A DNA stretch of 64,000 bases from Theocolax elegans. Lineage: Eukaryota > Arthropoda > Insecta > Hymenoptera > Cerocephalidae. Below are positions 47,168 to 57,773 of the stretch, piece by piece (within the stretch, counting starts at the first letter, position 1; each line of letters starts with the position of its first letter). Location of the stretch: positions 25,537,058 through 25,601,057 of the forward strand of contig CM047425.1 in assembly GCA_026168455.1 (NCBI GenBank). Direction: 5' to 3'. A program made the translations under genes and the position numbers. The notes below the pieces were generated by a model. It was given only the letters and a program-made list of their open reading frames with translations. It had not been told where the DNA came from and did not search any database.

Positions 47168-48682
47168 TATATTATGAAAACTATTAATAATAGAAAAAAA
47201 GTTTTAAATACTTTTTGTAGGCCTTGAAAATGTCTAGCGAGTAAAAGAATGTTTGTTAAGATCGCGTAATTAGTTAATTAACAAATTAAGTTTAAAGTGC
47301 AAAAATCGACGTTTTTTGACCTGTCTATAGTATTAAATCTAAGATAGGAAACCCTATAAATAACAATGTTAAAACATCACATTTGGCATAGTTAGAAAGA
47401 ACACCAAATTTCAAATCGATATTGTTTTAGTTTTTTAAAAAAAATCAATTTTTTGAAAAAAAAATGCTCAATTCAGATCTAGAAAATAAGACTGGAACAT
47501 TCTGGAGCAGCCAGCCAAGAACAGTTTATTTATCAAGATCCATATTTTAATGTTTAATATTTATCTAAACTTTAATTTAATTTTTAATTATTTAAAAAGC
47601 AGTTTAAACTAATTGAACGATTTTTTTATCAGTTTTTGTTAATAATTTTTTTATTATATTTAATATGAAGATGATCTAATGTATGTTTTTTGAAAGAAAA
47701 AAAATATTACTGTAGCTTAATTAGAACCCGAGATAATTTTTTTTCTTTATTTATAAGAAAACATTGTATAATTATAACTGTTGTTACTATAAGTTGTTCA
47801 TTTAGTTAATATTTCGCCCTCTATTTTATATTAATAGTGAAAAAGATGGTAATTTTAGCATGCTGACATTAAAATTATCATTCAAAATGCTTGGTCTTAT
47901 AATAAAACGTTTTTTGTGTATAACAATGATTCAATAACATTAAAGAGATGTAATTAAAATGTAAAAATGATGTATTTGATATAAATTTTCGCCGCGTAAT
48001 TTTGAATTCCGAGTGAGTGCGCATGCTCCATGAAAATATATGAGAGTAATTCAAATACGTACATTAGATCGTCTTCATATTAAATATAGCAACAATATAA
48101 ATTCATATTAAAAATTAGCAACAAATAATGCACCTAATTAGAAGTGGGCATTTAAAAATGTCCCCCCTAACTTGATATACGTTTTAATATAAAACAAAAC
48201 TATTAATAAAAACTGATAGAAAAATCGTTTAATTAGTTTAAACTACTTTTTAAACAATTAAAAATCAAATTAAAGTTTAGATAACTATTAAATATTAAAA
48301 TATGGATCTTAATAAATAAACTGTTCTTGGCTGGCTGCTCCAGAATGTTCCAGTCTTATTTTCTACATCTGAACTGGACATTTTTTTTTTCAAAAAATTG
48401 ATTTTTTTTTTTAAAAACTAAAACAATATCGATTTGAAATTTGGTATACTTTCTATCTATGCCAAATGTGATGTTTTAACATTGTTATTTATAGGGGTTC
48501 CTTATCTTAGATTTAATACTATAGACAGGTCGAAAAACGTTAATTTTTGCGCTTCAAACTTAATTTGTTAATTAACTAATTACACGATCTTAAAAAACGT
48601 TCTTTTACTCGCTAGATATTTTCAAGGCCTACAAAAATTATTTTAAACTTTTTTTTCTTTTATTAATAGTTTTCATAATATA
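47168..48682. mobile_element. 1.5-kb inverted-repeat element
   Basis: Long arms of about 500 bp each. The left end reads TATATTATGAAAACTATTAA and the right end is its reverse complement. Matching inner blocks include GGCCTTGAAAAT, GACCTGTCTATAGTATTAAA, GGAACATTCTGGAGCAGCC and GCCAAGAACAGTTTATTTAT. Pairing resumes inside at TATTTAATATGAAGA (47657 onward) against 48060-48095. The 370-bp centre is AT-rich and non-coding. Arms differ by scattered substitutions and small gaps, so it is not a recent duplication or assembly artefact. Transcription would give a long hairpin RNA. Confidence 0.75.
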
Positions 48683-48782
48683 CTCACTCGTTTTTAAGCT
48701 AATTTGACTGGACTAAGTGATGAAAAAGCGCAGGTCAGAAAAATTTCAAAAAGAAACGAAGGATCGGTCGATTATTTTTTCT

Positions 48783-49001
48783 CTATTCTTTTTTCTTTCC
48801 TATGACCTCCGAGGTCGTGTTGGCCTTGCCCTGAAGTAAATAACGCTCGAGTAACTCGTAAAATTTGAGCTGGGTTGTAAGTCGGTATAAGCCGAGCCGA
48901 TTCGAGCCAAACCTTTTCAAAAATCTGGCGTATACCGTGCGCGGGTAAAAACCGACAAGTTCCTTGATGAACGAGTCCACATTTGTATGCAGCCCGTTCA
49001 T
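48783..49001 (-). other. Short unassigned ORF between inverted repeats
   Basis: A 72-codon minus-strand frame from ATG (49001) to TAG, GC-richer than its AT-rich surroundings (FIKELVGFYPRTVYARFLKR, LTTQLKFYELLERYL). No family recognised. It sits between the 1.5-kb inverted repeat and the nested palindrome, so it may be a transposon remnant or chance. Confidence 0.2.
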
Positions 49002-49144
49002 TCTATATATCAGTACTGGACCGCTGAACAGAGCTGAGAAGAAGCGCTGCCGTTAAATAGGCTGAGTTGATATTCGACAATAATTATGGACATTTAAAGA
49101 AAATAGAGTTATTACCACACAAAATCAGAGTTGAGCCATAACTA

Positions 49145-49666
49145 TTAAGAGGATGTCGGAGCTATAGCCTTCATCATAAGCCGCTCGATCTTACGGCTTC
49201 GAATGACGCTGTAGTCAGGTGTCGATTTCGACGATAAACGTACTTAAAACATAAATTATGAATTTTATAGCTACATAGAGCTATTAGAAGATACTTTCCC
49301 CCCTAGCTATGACTAAAACTAAGGTAATTGTAATATCACTCATGGCGGCAAAAGTTTATTTTTTTAAAAAAATGTGAAATACGTCTCATATTCAATGAAT
49401 CTATATCTGCCGTAATGCTACACGCAACGTATTACACATTTCTTTAAAAAAATAAACATTTGCCGCCAAGAGTAATATTACAATTACCTTAGTTTTAGTC
49501 ATAGCTAGGGGGAAAAGTATCTTCTAATAGCTCTATGTAGCTATAAAATTCATAATTTATGTTTTAAGTACGTTTATCGTCGAAATCGACATACGACTAC
49601 AGCGCCATTCGAAGCCGCGAGATCGAGCGGCTTTTGATGGAGGCTATAGCTTCGACATCCTCTTAA
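49145..49666. mobile_element. Foldback MITE flanked by TTAA, nested
   Basis: Arms of about 235 bp with only scattered mismatches. Ends read TTAAGAGGATGTCG on both strands, then GCTATAGCC, AGCCGCTCGATCT, GTCGATTTCGACGATAAACG and TTATAGCTACATAGAGCTAT. The loop is about 55 bp. TTAA at both borders (49145-49148, 49663-49666) fits a target duplication. Confidence 0.8.
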
Positions 49667-49840
49667 TGTAATGATTAATTACATATTGCTTACCCGATCG
49701 AAAAGTCAATTTTTTTTACGAATAGTGATAAATACAAATCAATGCTCAAAACACATTCCGAAGTCACAATTCGTACTTATCACTTTTCGTCGAAAATACT
49801 GACTTTTCGATCAGATAAGTATATGTAATTAATCATTACA
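49667..49840. mobile_element. Small foldback element, nested
   Basis: 174 bp. TGTAATGATTAATTACATAT at the left is repeated in reverse complement at the right, followed by paired GATCGAAAAGTCA and AGTGATAA blocks. It abuts the TTAA element directly, inside the loop of the outer palindrome. Confidence 0.7.
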
Positions 49841-49910
49841 TCAACAGTTATGGCGCTCAACTCTGATTATGTGTCGTAAAAACTCTATTTTCTTTAAATG
49901 TACATAATTA

Positions 49911-50010
49911 TTGTCGAATAATCTCAGACTATCTGACGGAAGCGCCACTTGTGCTCGTAAATTTTCGGGTGGCGGATTTGTGAAGCTATTAGTACGGACT
50001 GCCCTTAACA
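49911..50010 (+). repeat. Dispersed repeat, copy A (ends in CCCTTAA)
   Basis: About 100 bp similar to 50519-50622, sharing TTGTCGAATA, CTATnTGACGG, AG(C/T)GCCACTT, TGCTCG, AAATTTTCGGGTGG and TACGGACTnCCCTTAA. Its first 35 bp also form the right arm of the palindrome at 49044-49945, so three related ends lie in 1.6 kb. Confidence 0.7.
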
Positions 50011-50518
50011 GAATTTCAATTTGTCGAGACAATGGTGGCGGTTGGGTGCAAACATACATAGAGTTCTATGCAGGTTCCGCCATATCATATAACGCACAAG
50101 AAGGGGCAAAATCACAAGAGGCAAACGATCAAGAATGAAGAAAAGGCGGGAGAGCCGCGGGTTAGGGTAAACAAGGAGGGAGGGAGTACCGGTTCCAGAT
50201 TCGCGACTCATGACTCGCGAGTCGCGACGATAAGAGAGAATTTCGCGCAGCTTACGCACCACGAACTAATGCTGGACGACGGCCCATAATGCCCTGACCG
50301 ACCGGCCTAGATATACGATTCACAGCTCTTGCCCATTTGGATGAAATTTGGATCTTGGTGTTGCGTCTCTCCTGTTGCAACAAGAAAAAAAGTTTATTAT
50401 ACCTAATACCATCGATTAAACCGTGATTTTCCAACTGTTAGAATATTATGGAGTCTTCAGCAAAAGAGATACTGATGTAGGTAAGTGATATAAGTTATTT
50501 GTATATTTTAATTGTCCA

Positions 50519-50622
50519 AAATCGTTGTCGAATATAAACTCAGCCTATATGACGGCAGTGCCACTTCTGCTCGCAAATTTTCGGGTGGTGATATATTCAA
50601 CTATATTCTACGGACTCCCCTT
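50519..50622 (+). repeat. Dispersed repeat, copy B (ends in CCCCTTAA)
   Basis: Direct repeat of 49911-50010, about 75-80% alike by eye. In one frame both encode DGSAT(C/S)ARKFSGG, but the match is as good at DNA level, so coding is not implied. Confidence 0.7.
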
Positions 50623-51253
50623 AAGATCGCTGGAAAACGTTACAAAAAGAGAACTGTCAAAAAACCGACCAACAGATATCGATATTTTTCTCGGCACGTT
50701 AGGCACCGCTTAATTTGCTGACCAATTGAAATTATATTGTTTATGAGGATGAGGAAGAGTAAGAAGGAGTGGGAAGGGGAGGGGAGGAGGCCCGGTGTGA
50801 CAGTCACATTGTATATACGGTGAGAATTTAGTTAGTAGAATTATGCGTGTGCAACGTTTCTGTAACAGGTGTATATTTGTTTATCATCTTTCTCTTTGTC
50901 GCCGTTGTTACTCACAACTTGAGCATACGTAGGGAGAGTGAAAGTATAGCACGATGTACCTGCTTACTCTATACCCCCTTCCTCTTGTACGATTCCCGTC
51001 ACTTTTTAATCGAGACTCTCTATATACGCGCCCTTGAACTCCTTGAGTAACACACAATTCAATTATATTTTGATACTCCTGAATATTTGTCTGATGTCTA
51101 ATTATTATTAGCTCGATTTATAGTGCAAACAATTTAGTAACTCGTATACTATTTATTACACGTATTATATTGGAATTCAAGGAGAAACTTGACATTTTAA
51201 AGCTTCAATGTCAATGTTGTAAAACTTTTAAATATTTCAAGATGAACATACTC

Positions 51254-51480
51254 TACACAGAAAAAAATTTCTGATAAATTCTACCCTGCTGTTCTAGTAA
51301 CAGTGGGACAATGGACACAACAGAGTAAAAAATACCTAGTTTTCAAATAAATTTTAACCGAGCAGCAGGGTACAAAATTATTTGAAAACTGGGTATTTTT
51401 TACCCTGTTGTGTTTTTCGTTTAGTCCCACTTTTACTACAACAGCGGAGTAAAATTTATCAGAGATTTTTCTCCGTTTAT
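51254..51480. mobile_element. Foldback MITE with CGGAGAAAAA-type end
   Basis: About 227 bp. Left end ACACAGAAAAAAATTTCTGA, right end in reverse complement AAACGGAGAAAAATCTCTGA, then TAAATT, ACCC(T/G)GCTGTT and ATTTTCAAA(T/C)... blocks. Arms pair across most of the length; inner blocks AAAATACC and CAGTTTTCAAAT face each other. Non-coding. Confidence 0.75.
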
Positions 51481-52418
51481 ACAGTTCTAGTCAAAATTAA
51501 CACGTTAAATAGTTTCCAATAATTGATTGTATTTTTATTTTGATCGAAGTATATAAAATATTAAGTAAACTGCAGTATGGTATACTCAAAATTTACTTAA
51601 TTGACACAAATGTATTTAGTCCTTGAGTTGATGCGCGACATCGCGCGACACAGTACGAGTTAATGGTCGAGCCGCGGCCTTGTGCTGCAGCCACTGCACA
51701 AGGACTATCGATATCTTCTGTTAGCAGGTGGCGACTTGAACTACAAGGCACCTCACAAGTTGTCAAATTTTAGTTAAGTTAGCGTGATTTGATTGAGTTA
51801 GCCTAAGCGACATTAAAATAAGGCAAATACACCTACTAAGCACGTACTGACGGGTTCTGTCGGATAAAATATAATATAACGTTCGTGTAATTTATTCTTC
51901 ATTTACATAAAACTATTTAGATATTCGAATTAAATAAATAATTGTTTTTTTTCGACTTAAAAGGATTGAAAATATTCTATTTAGAAATGTAATTAGAACG
52001 TAGTCGAGTAGTTACGAGATGCGCTCAAGTTTGAACGTGTCACGTTATATTTCTTTTATTTAGGGAGTTTGACGATTATTCTACTAGGGTCGGTTCCGTA
52101 AGTCACGTTTAAGTTTGATGATAGTGTGTTACAATAAATGAGTATTTAACTACAATAACAAATTAATTACTCTTGCACGTTTTGTACCCAGAGTAACTAA
52201 AACATTTATATTCTAACAGATAAATTTTCCCATTCATTAGGAGTCATAGACTTACCAAATTTCAAGGCCGCTGCCGCATCTGTCCCTCTCCTTCAGTTCT
52301 AGTTCAACACGCAACAGTTTCCTAGGCAATCGCTATTGTGTTAGAAACTTTAAGTATCAAAAACCGGCCTATCAAAATATATTCTATGGTACTTTTTCTT
52401 GGTATACCCGATACCATA
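51481..52418. other. Intergenic, no gene seen
   Basis: AT-rich with small GC-richer patches (51640-51720, including a short hairpin CCTTGTGC/GCACAAGG, and 52260-52340). No exon or RNA gene recognised. Confidence 0.5.
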
Positions 52419-52888
52419 TTAAGGTGGCTCCGTCATTTTTATAAACCCATGAGAAATAAAAAAGTTAGTAGACTAAACAAAGAGAAAATAATTTTAGAAA
52501 TATCTATGATTTAACGAAGGTTCTTGGAGGTTGTTGATTTAGAACTTGGATTTTTTCAAATAAGAAGCTAAAACTCATGATTTCTTTGTAAGTAAAGTTT
52601 TTAATAAAATAGGTTACCAGATAAAATTAGGAGAAAACTTTGTTTATATCCGCACGGATGCTCGAAAATTTAACGTTGCCAAAAATACAGATCTGGACAC
52701 AGGCATAAACTTTTAGGAAATTATTATTTCAATAATATTATTATTACAAGTGTGCACTTAAGGGTTAAAATGATTAAATTATAGATGTAAATACTATTAA
52801 AATATATCTTACGACATTATAAGTGAAACATCAGTGCACTCTACAAATATTAATATTAGGGCCCCGTGTTAGATAGGAGCCACCTTAA
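52419..52888. mobile_element. TTAA-flanked element with 13-bp terminal repeats
   Basis: 470 bp bounded by TTAAGGTGGCTCC and its exact reverse complement GGAGCCACCTTAA. Unlike the other TTAA elements here, the interior is not palindromic. No coding capacity. Confidence 0.65.
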
Positions 52889-53104
52889 CTCACTACAAGA
52901 TCTGGTACTCCGTTCTCTGCGGATGCGCGGTATAGCTCATCATACGGTTCGTGTAAAATTTTCGATAAATGACAAATTCAACAAAATACATCTATATTTT
53001 AAATGATCTTTATACTTCACTTCTAGTATATATTAGTTATTCATGTATCTTGGGTGAGCCTCGCTGTGCTCGCGACGTTTATCCATGGTGTGTAAACAAT
53101 TTTT

Positions 53105-53458
53105 CAGCCTACTAATTCGTACAACGACTCTTACGTGCGGAGCGCACTCCGCTTGTAAATACGTTGCGTACATGCAAGTAGCTCCTCGCTTGTATGACAG
53201 CCTTCTATACATCCTCCTAGGACGTATAAGGTGTTTATACGTCTTAGGGGGCTGTATGAAAAGCGCTCCGTAGGATATATGCGGCGATCAATATAACCTG
53301 TGCCGCGCGAATCGGTAGAGTCAACGTGTTTGAAACGCGTAGTACATGTATCGGAGATATATCTAAGGCTTTTCAAACGTAAACATAACTAGTTTAAACG
53401 TAACGTTTTCGTTATTTTAATCATAGTTATCTAGTTATTGCTCAGATACGAAAGTATT
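53105..53458 (+). repeat. Local duplication, copy 1
   Basis: About 355 bp repeated at 53934-54287, with roughly 93% identity by eye. It contains a strong hairpin (CCTCCTAGGACGTATA / TATACGTCTTAGGGGG) and the blocks AGCCTACTAATTCGTACAAC, GTCAACGTGTTTGAAACGCG and GTTTAAACGTAACGTTT. No credible protein. Confidence 0.85.
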
Positions 53459-53489
53459 ATATTAGTTATTTATGTATTTTGGTATATAT

Positions 53490-53607
53490 GACACGTTAAT
53501 GTGATCAGAGGGAAAATATCATTGTGAATGGATAGTCGCTGCGCTCGCGACCGCGGCCCAACTAATCCATTCCCAATAATATTTTTCCTCTAATCGCAAT
53601 AACGCGT
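53490..53607. mobile_element. Foldback element with GC-rich palindromic core
   Basis: Arms ACGTTAATGTGATCAGAGGG and, reverse-complemented from the right, CGTTATTGCGATTAGAGG, then AAAATAT(C/T)ATTG(T/G)GAATGGAT on both sides. The centre is CGCTGCGCTCGCGACCGCGG, shared with 54920-55048 although the arms differ. Confidence 0.7.
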
Positions 53608-53933
53608 CGGATGTACCATAGTGCGTAAAAGATTTTACAGCCTTATAACCCGTGTGGCGAGTCTTACGTGTCGGAGAAATTAATAGAAATAAACTAATAT
53701 AGATAATTTGAATGAACGATAGAAAATAGTATGTTGGCCCGGGCGCGCGCGATCAACGACACATCGAGTTTCGGCAATCCGACACCGCGGGTATTAGATG
53801 CACTGCACTTAATCGCAGCTTGTGTTTACTTTCGTATATATTTCTTCTGCTGGAGTTTGTGTACTACGCGTTTCGAAGACGTTGGTCTCGATTTTCAAGT
53901 GGATGGTCGAGGATATGGAGAATTTATATTTTC

Positions 53934-54287
53934 AGCCTACTAATTCGTACAACGACTCTTACGTGCAGAGCGCGCTCCGCTTGTAAATACGTTGCGTACA
54001 TACAAGTGGCTCCTCGCTTGTATGAGAGCCCTCTATACATCCTCCTAGGACGTATAAGGTGTCTATACGTCTTAGGAGGCTGTATGAAAAGCGCTCCATA
54101 GGATATATGCGGCGGTCAATATAACCTGTGCCGCGCGAACGGTATAGAGTCAACGTGTTTGAAACGCGTAGTACATGTATCGGAGATATATCGAAGGCTT
54201 TTCAAACGTAAACACAACCAGTTTAAACGTAACGTTTGCGTTACTTTAATCATAGTTATCTTAATATTGCTCAGATACGAAAGTACT
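53934..54287 (+). repeat. Local duplication, copy 2
   Basis: Direct copy of 53105-53458, starting 829 bp away. Its hairpin is a perfect pair, CCTCCTAGGACGTATA with TATACGTCTTAGGAGG. Confidence 0.85.
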
Positions 54288-54337
54288 ATATATTATACAT
54301 ATATATTAGAATATTATATTTTAGAAATAATTTAGTG

Positions 54338-54405
<68 letters not shown>

Positions 54406-54893
54406 GGAGAAAAAAGTTGAAGTAAAAATTACAATGTCGTCTAGTAATGCGGAGACTGACGCAATATCCAAAAATGTACTATAGTGTATAATAAAATTTA
54501 CTAAAAAATTATTAATTTTTACTACAATTCTGGTAATATTTACTACAACTTCAGTTAAATTTATTATACACTATAGTAAATTTTTGGATTGTGACAGTCT
54601 GTCTCCGCATATATATAATAACGCAAAATGAGTCCTATATTTTTAATAACTGCAATGTTACGATTAATAATAAGTAATTACTAAATATTTAATATTCTCT
54701 GATACTAAATGCAAAATTTAAAAAGTTAAAATGTTTTATAAGCGTCAGTATACAAATGTTTAAAAATTATTGACATAATATAGAATTATTTATATTGTTT
54801 AAAAAAGTGTTATTACATTACTTTTAAATGTATAATAAATTACTTTGTGAGCAACGAAAGAGTCGTATGTACGAATTATAAGGCTGAAAAATT
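54288..54893 (+). repeat. Duplicated unit, filled-site copy
   Basis: Matches 55228-55552 in order (TATACATATATATTAGAATA, TAGAAATAAT, then GAGTCCTATAT, GTTAAAATGTTTTATAAG, GTTTAAAAATTATTGACATA, AATTATAAGGCTGAAAA), but is interrupted at about 54340-54617 by a (TA)n tract (54349-54402) and a foldback element (54449-54608). Confidence 0.8.
54449..54608. mobile_element. Foldback MITE inserted in a TA tract
   Basis: Ends GCGGAGAC on both strands, followed by paired CAATATCCAAAAATGTACTA / CACAATCCAAAAATTTACTA and TAGTGTATAATAAA. Preceded by TACACGGAGAAAAAA, similar to the end of 51254-51480. The related unit at 55228-55552 lacks it, giving an empty-site comparison. Confidence 0.7.
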
Positions 54894-54919
54894 GTTTACG
54901 TACCATGGGTAAACATCGC

Positions 54920-55048
54920 ATCATTACAGTTCTCGGCTCAAATTTTCGTGGATGGTAGTAACATCCTTGGCCGCTCGCTGCGCTCGCGACCGCGGACGTA
55001 CTAACCATCCACGAAATTTTCCGCCTCGAACAGTAATGACGCGAGGCT
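54920..55048. mobile_element. Foldback element with GC-rich palindromic core, second type
   Basis: Arms GCATCATTACAGTTCTCGGC and GCGTCATTACTGTTCGAGGC (right, reverse complement), then AATTTTCGTGGATGGT on both sides. The core is CGCTGCGCTCGCGACCGCGG, identical to that at 53530-53557. Arms are unrelated to the 53490 element. A deleted, inverted relative lies at 53050-53104 (GGGTGAGCCTCGCTGTGCTC). Confidence 0.7.
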
Positions 55049-55227
55049 CACCCAAGGTACATAAATAACTAATACATCTTACTAGGATGTGTAGCGTTTC
55101 TATACATCCTAGTAGTCGATATAATCACGCGCATACAGTCGGGCACGAATTTGGTTGCACTAGATGTATTTACGTATTTAGCGTGCTCCGCGCGTAAGAC
55201 TCGCCGTACGGGTTAGTAGACTGTAAA

Positions 55228-55552
55228 TTATACATATATATTAGAATATTATATATTAGAAATAATATAGTGTATATAGAAAAATAACGCAAATTGAGTC
55301 CTATATCTTTAATAACTGCAATGTTACAATTAATAAGTAATTACTAAAAATGTAATATTCTATGATACTAAATGCAAAATTTAAAAAGTTAAAATGTTTT
55401 ATAAGTGTTAGTATACAACTGTTTAAAAATTATTGACATAATATATAATTATTTATATTGTTTAAAAAAGTGTTTATTTCATAACTTTTAAATGTAAAAT
55501 AAATTATTTTGTGAGCAACAAAAGAATCGTACGAATTATAAGGCTGAAAACA
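55228..55552 (+). repeat. Duplicated unit, empty-site copy
   Basis: About 90% alike to 54288-54893 by eye but without the (TA)n and foldback insertion: the junction reads GTGTATATAGAAAAATAACG where the other copy carries about 280 extra bases. Confidence 0.8.
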
Positions 55553-57393
55553 AATATATCTGCATCTAACAATTGCTTTACAATTATTATTATTATTATT
55601 TGATATATAATCATTATCTTGAATATGACGTACAAAACTGTTTTAAAATAGTAATTTTGGTTATAACTATATCATTTTATATTTAATTATCATTATATGC
55701 TTGTAACGACACAATGCCAAAATACAGTATAAATATTATGTCGAGCTGTTTATTTTTTTCTTTTTCATAACGTGCTGTGTTTTAACGTTGAATACAATTT
55801 TCTATAGAAAGCCAATATATGTGTTAATTTGTGCAAAATTGATTTTTCCAAATCAAATAGAACAGAAATTTCTCTTTTTTATTGTATTTAAATAAAATAA
55901 TACTTGCACCACCATTGGTTACGTGTTTCGACAGTTTATTGCGATTTACTAATGATGTGCGATTTTGAATTGATTATATGTATTCATACCATATGAAATA
56001 ATAAATAAGTTTCGACACTTGATGTAATTCCACAGAAACAAATGTTAACATTAACCACTGTAACGATGTAGAAGCCTCACGAAAAACAGTAAAAATTATT
56101 TAACTTAGCTTTATCTATTGTCTTCAAAAACCTTAAAATATTTATAAGTCCTTGATAATTTAGTATTATTTTATTTACAAACAATAAAAAAGTTAGAAAA
56201 ATTAATTTCGCACAAATGAAAATTATTATAAATACATAAATTATTATAAAAATTATAAAATAAATTTTGTGTAGTATATACCTTTCTGAAAAAACGCGTC
56301 ATTTATCAACATAAATACTTGTCAATTCCATTATGATTTTAGTACTTTCTATTGCGGAATCTTATTAAGAGTTAAAAAAATTTAATTTTTAAGTTTTGTT
56401 TTAAGTAGAAAAAAGATGTGCGTTAATATTAGATTATTAACTATTACATATCAATTGTAAAAGTGTGATTGGAATTACACTATACCTGCAAATTTTTACA
56501 CCTTCACAAGAGATGTTTTCCGATGTTTAACGATTAGACATGTATTACATAAAATTTGTTAGTCATTATATACATGTGAAAGTTACAAAATTATTAAATG
56601 CCTTTTACACTTACCAAACAATTGACAAATTGGTTTTATTTAAATATTAAAAAAGATACTCAATAACTATAAGTAAAGAGAACAATAACTTATCAACATT
56701 CTTTTAAATTATTTAAGTTAATATATATAACTATTAAGCAATCATTTCACTTAACGTTGGAAAGAAAATCATCTTATACGAGTTATAGTTCATATAATTA
56801 TTAAAAATTATGTACTTGACAAAGTATCGAACACATATATTGACTTTATATAGAAAATAAAAATTTGTTTTAAAGTACTATAATCAAGATGGAGAACGAT
56901 AAAGCAACCACTTCATTACACTATATAATTTTTTAAATTATTTTGGTCAAGGTGGAAAACATTGAGATATCATGATAGATTTATTATAAAAATACAAGCA
57001 TAAATTCCTTCAAATAATATAAAGTTTAAAGCAAATACTTAAAATTATGTAAATGAAATGATATAATAATATAATAAATAAAATGATGTAATAATACTAT
57101 ACATTTATTTTTTGTACAATTCTAAAAATATTATATTTAAGATAATAAAGGATATACCATCACTTGCAAGAAAATGAAAACATTGTTTTTATGGTTAGAA
57201 TTTTATCACTGTTTGTCTCTCTTTCTCTCTCTCTCTCTCTCTTTCGTTCTCTCGTTGAGAGATGGTAAAGGTTGATATGCTAATATGTATGGACGAATAT
57301 GAAGTCTTTATCTTGTAATAGTATCTGTATAGCTGTATACTAAAAATACCGAAACGGAATAATGTAAGGTGTTGAAAATAATTACGTAAATAA
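55553..57393. other. Intergenic, no gene seen
   Basis: Very AT-rich, with no exon, RNA gene or long inverted repeat recognised; a short CT tract lies at 57223-57243. Confidence 0.5.
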
Positions 57394-57773
57394 TTAAGGG
57401 GGTGGCATACCTGATGAGGTACCGACCGAGCAAAAAAGATGAATTATTGCATTTATTAAAAAAATATACAATTTTATGCAAATCCTACATACAGAGCACT
57501 AGACAATTAAATAATAAGTAATTCTACAAAGTTCCAGGTCAATACAATAAAGACACCCTAAAAAATTTCTGCACCGAAAAATCAGGAATAATCGTAAATT
57601 TTTTAAGGTGTCCTTGTCGTATTAACCTGGAACTTTAAAGAATTACTTATAATTTAATTATTTAGTGCTTCTATATTCGGGTTTATCATAAAATTGCGTA
57701 TTTTTTAAAAATAAATATAATAATTATCTTTATTTGCTCGTTCGGTTACCTACCGGGTATACGACCTCCTTAA
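57394..57773. mobile_element. TTAA-flanked foldback MITE, family 1 copy 1
   Basis: 380 bp including TTAA at both borders (57394-57397, 57770-57773). Ends: TTAAGGGGGTGGCATACC at the left, TTAAGGAGGTCGTATACCC at the right in reverse complement, then GACCGAGCAAAAAAGAT-type sequence. Inner arms pair AATAAGTAATTCTACAAAGT, CCAGGTCAATAC and AGACACC. Sister of 61227-61623. Non-coding. Confidence 0.85.

Larger units (their letters stand above)
49044..49945. mobile_element. Outer palindrome containing two nested palindromes
   Basis: Outer arms: 49044-49142 and about 49846-49945, with matching blocks GCGCTGCCGTTAAATAGG (imperfect), TATTCGACAATAATTATG, ACATTTAAAGAAAATAGAG and AATCAGAGTTGAG. The loop is filled by two complete palindromes placed end to end (49145-49666 and 49667-49840), which suggests sequential insertion into an older foldback element. 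Confidence 0.75.

Noticed and set aside
53085..54153. Pairs of similar short ORFs (ending LGGCMKSAP) that look like a duplicated gene
   Set aside because: Similarity follows from the 93% identical DNA duplication; the frame has no family match and stops sit close on both sides.
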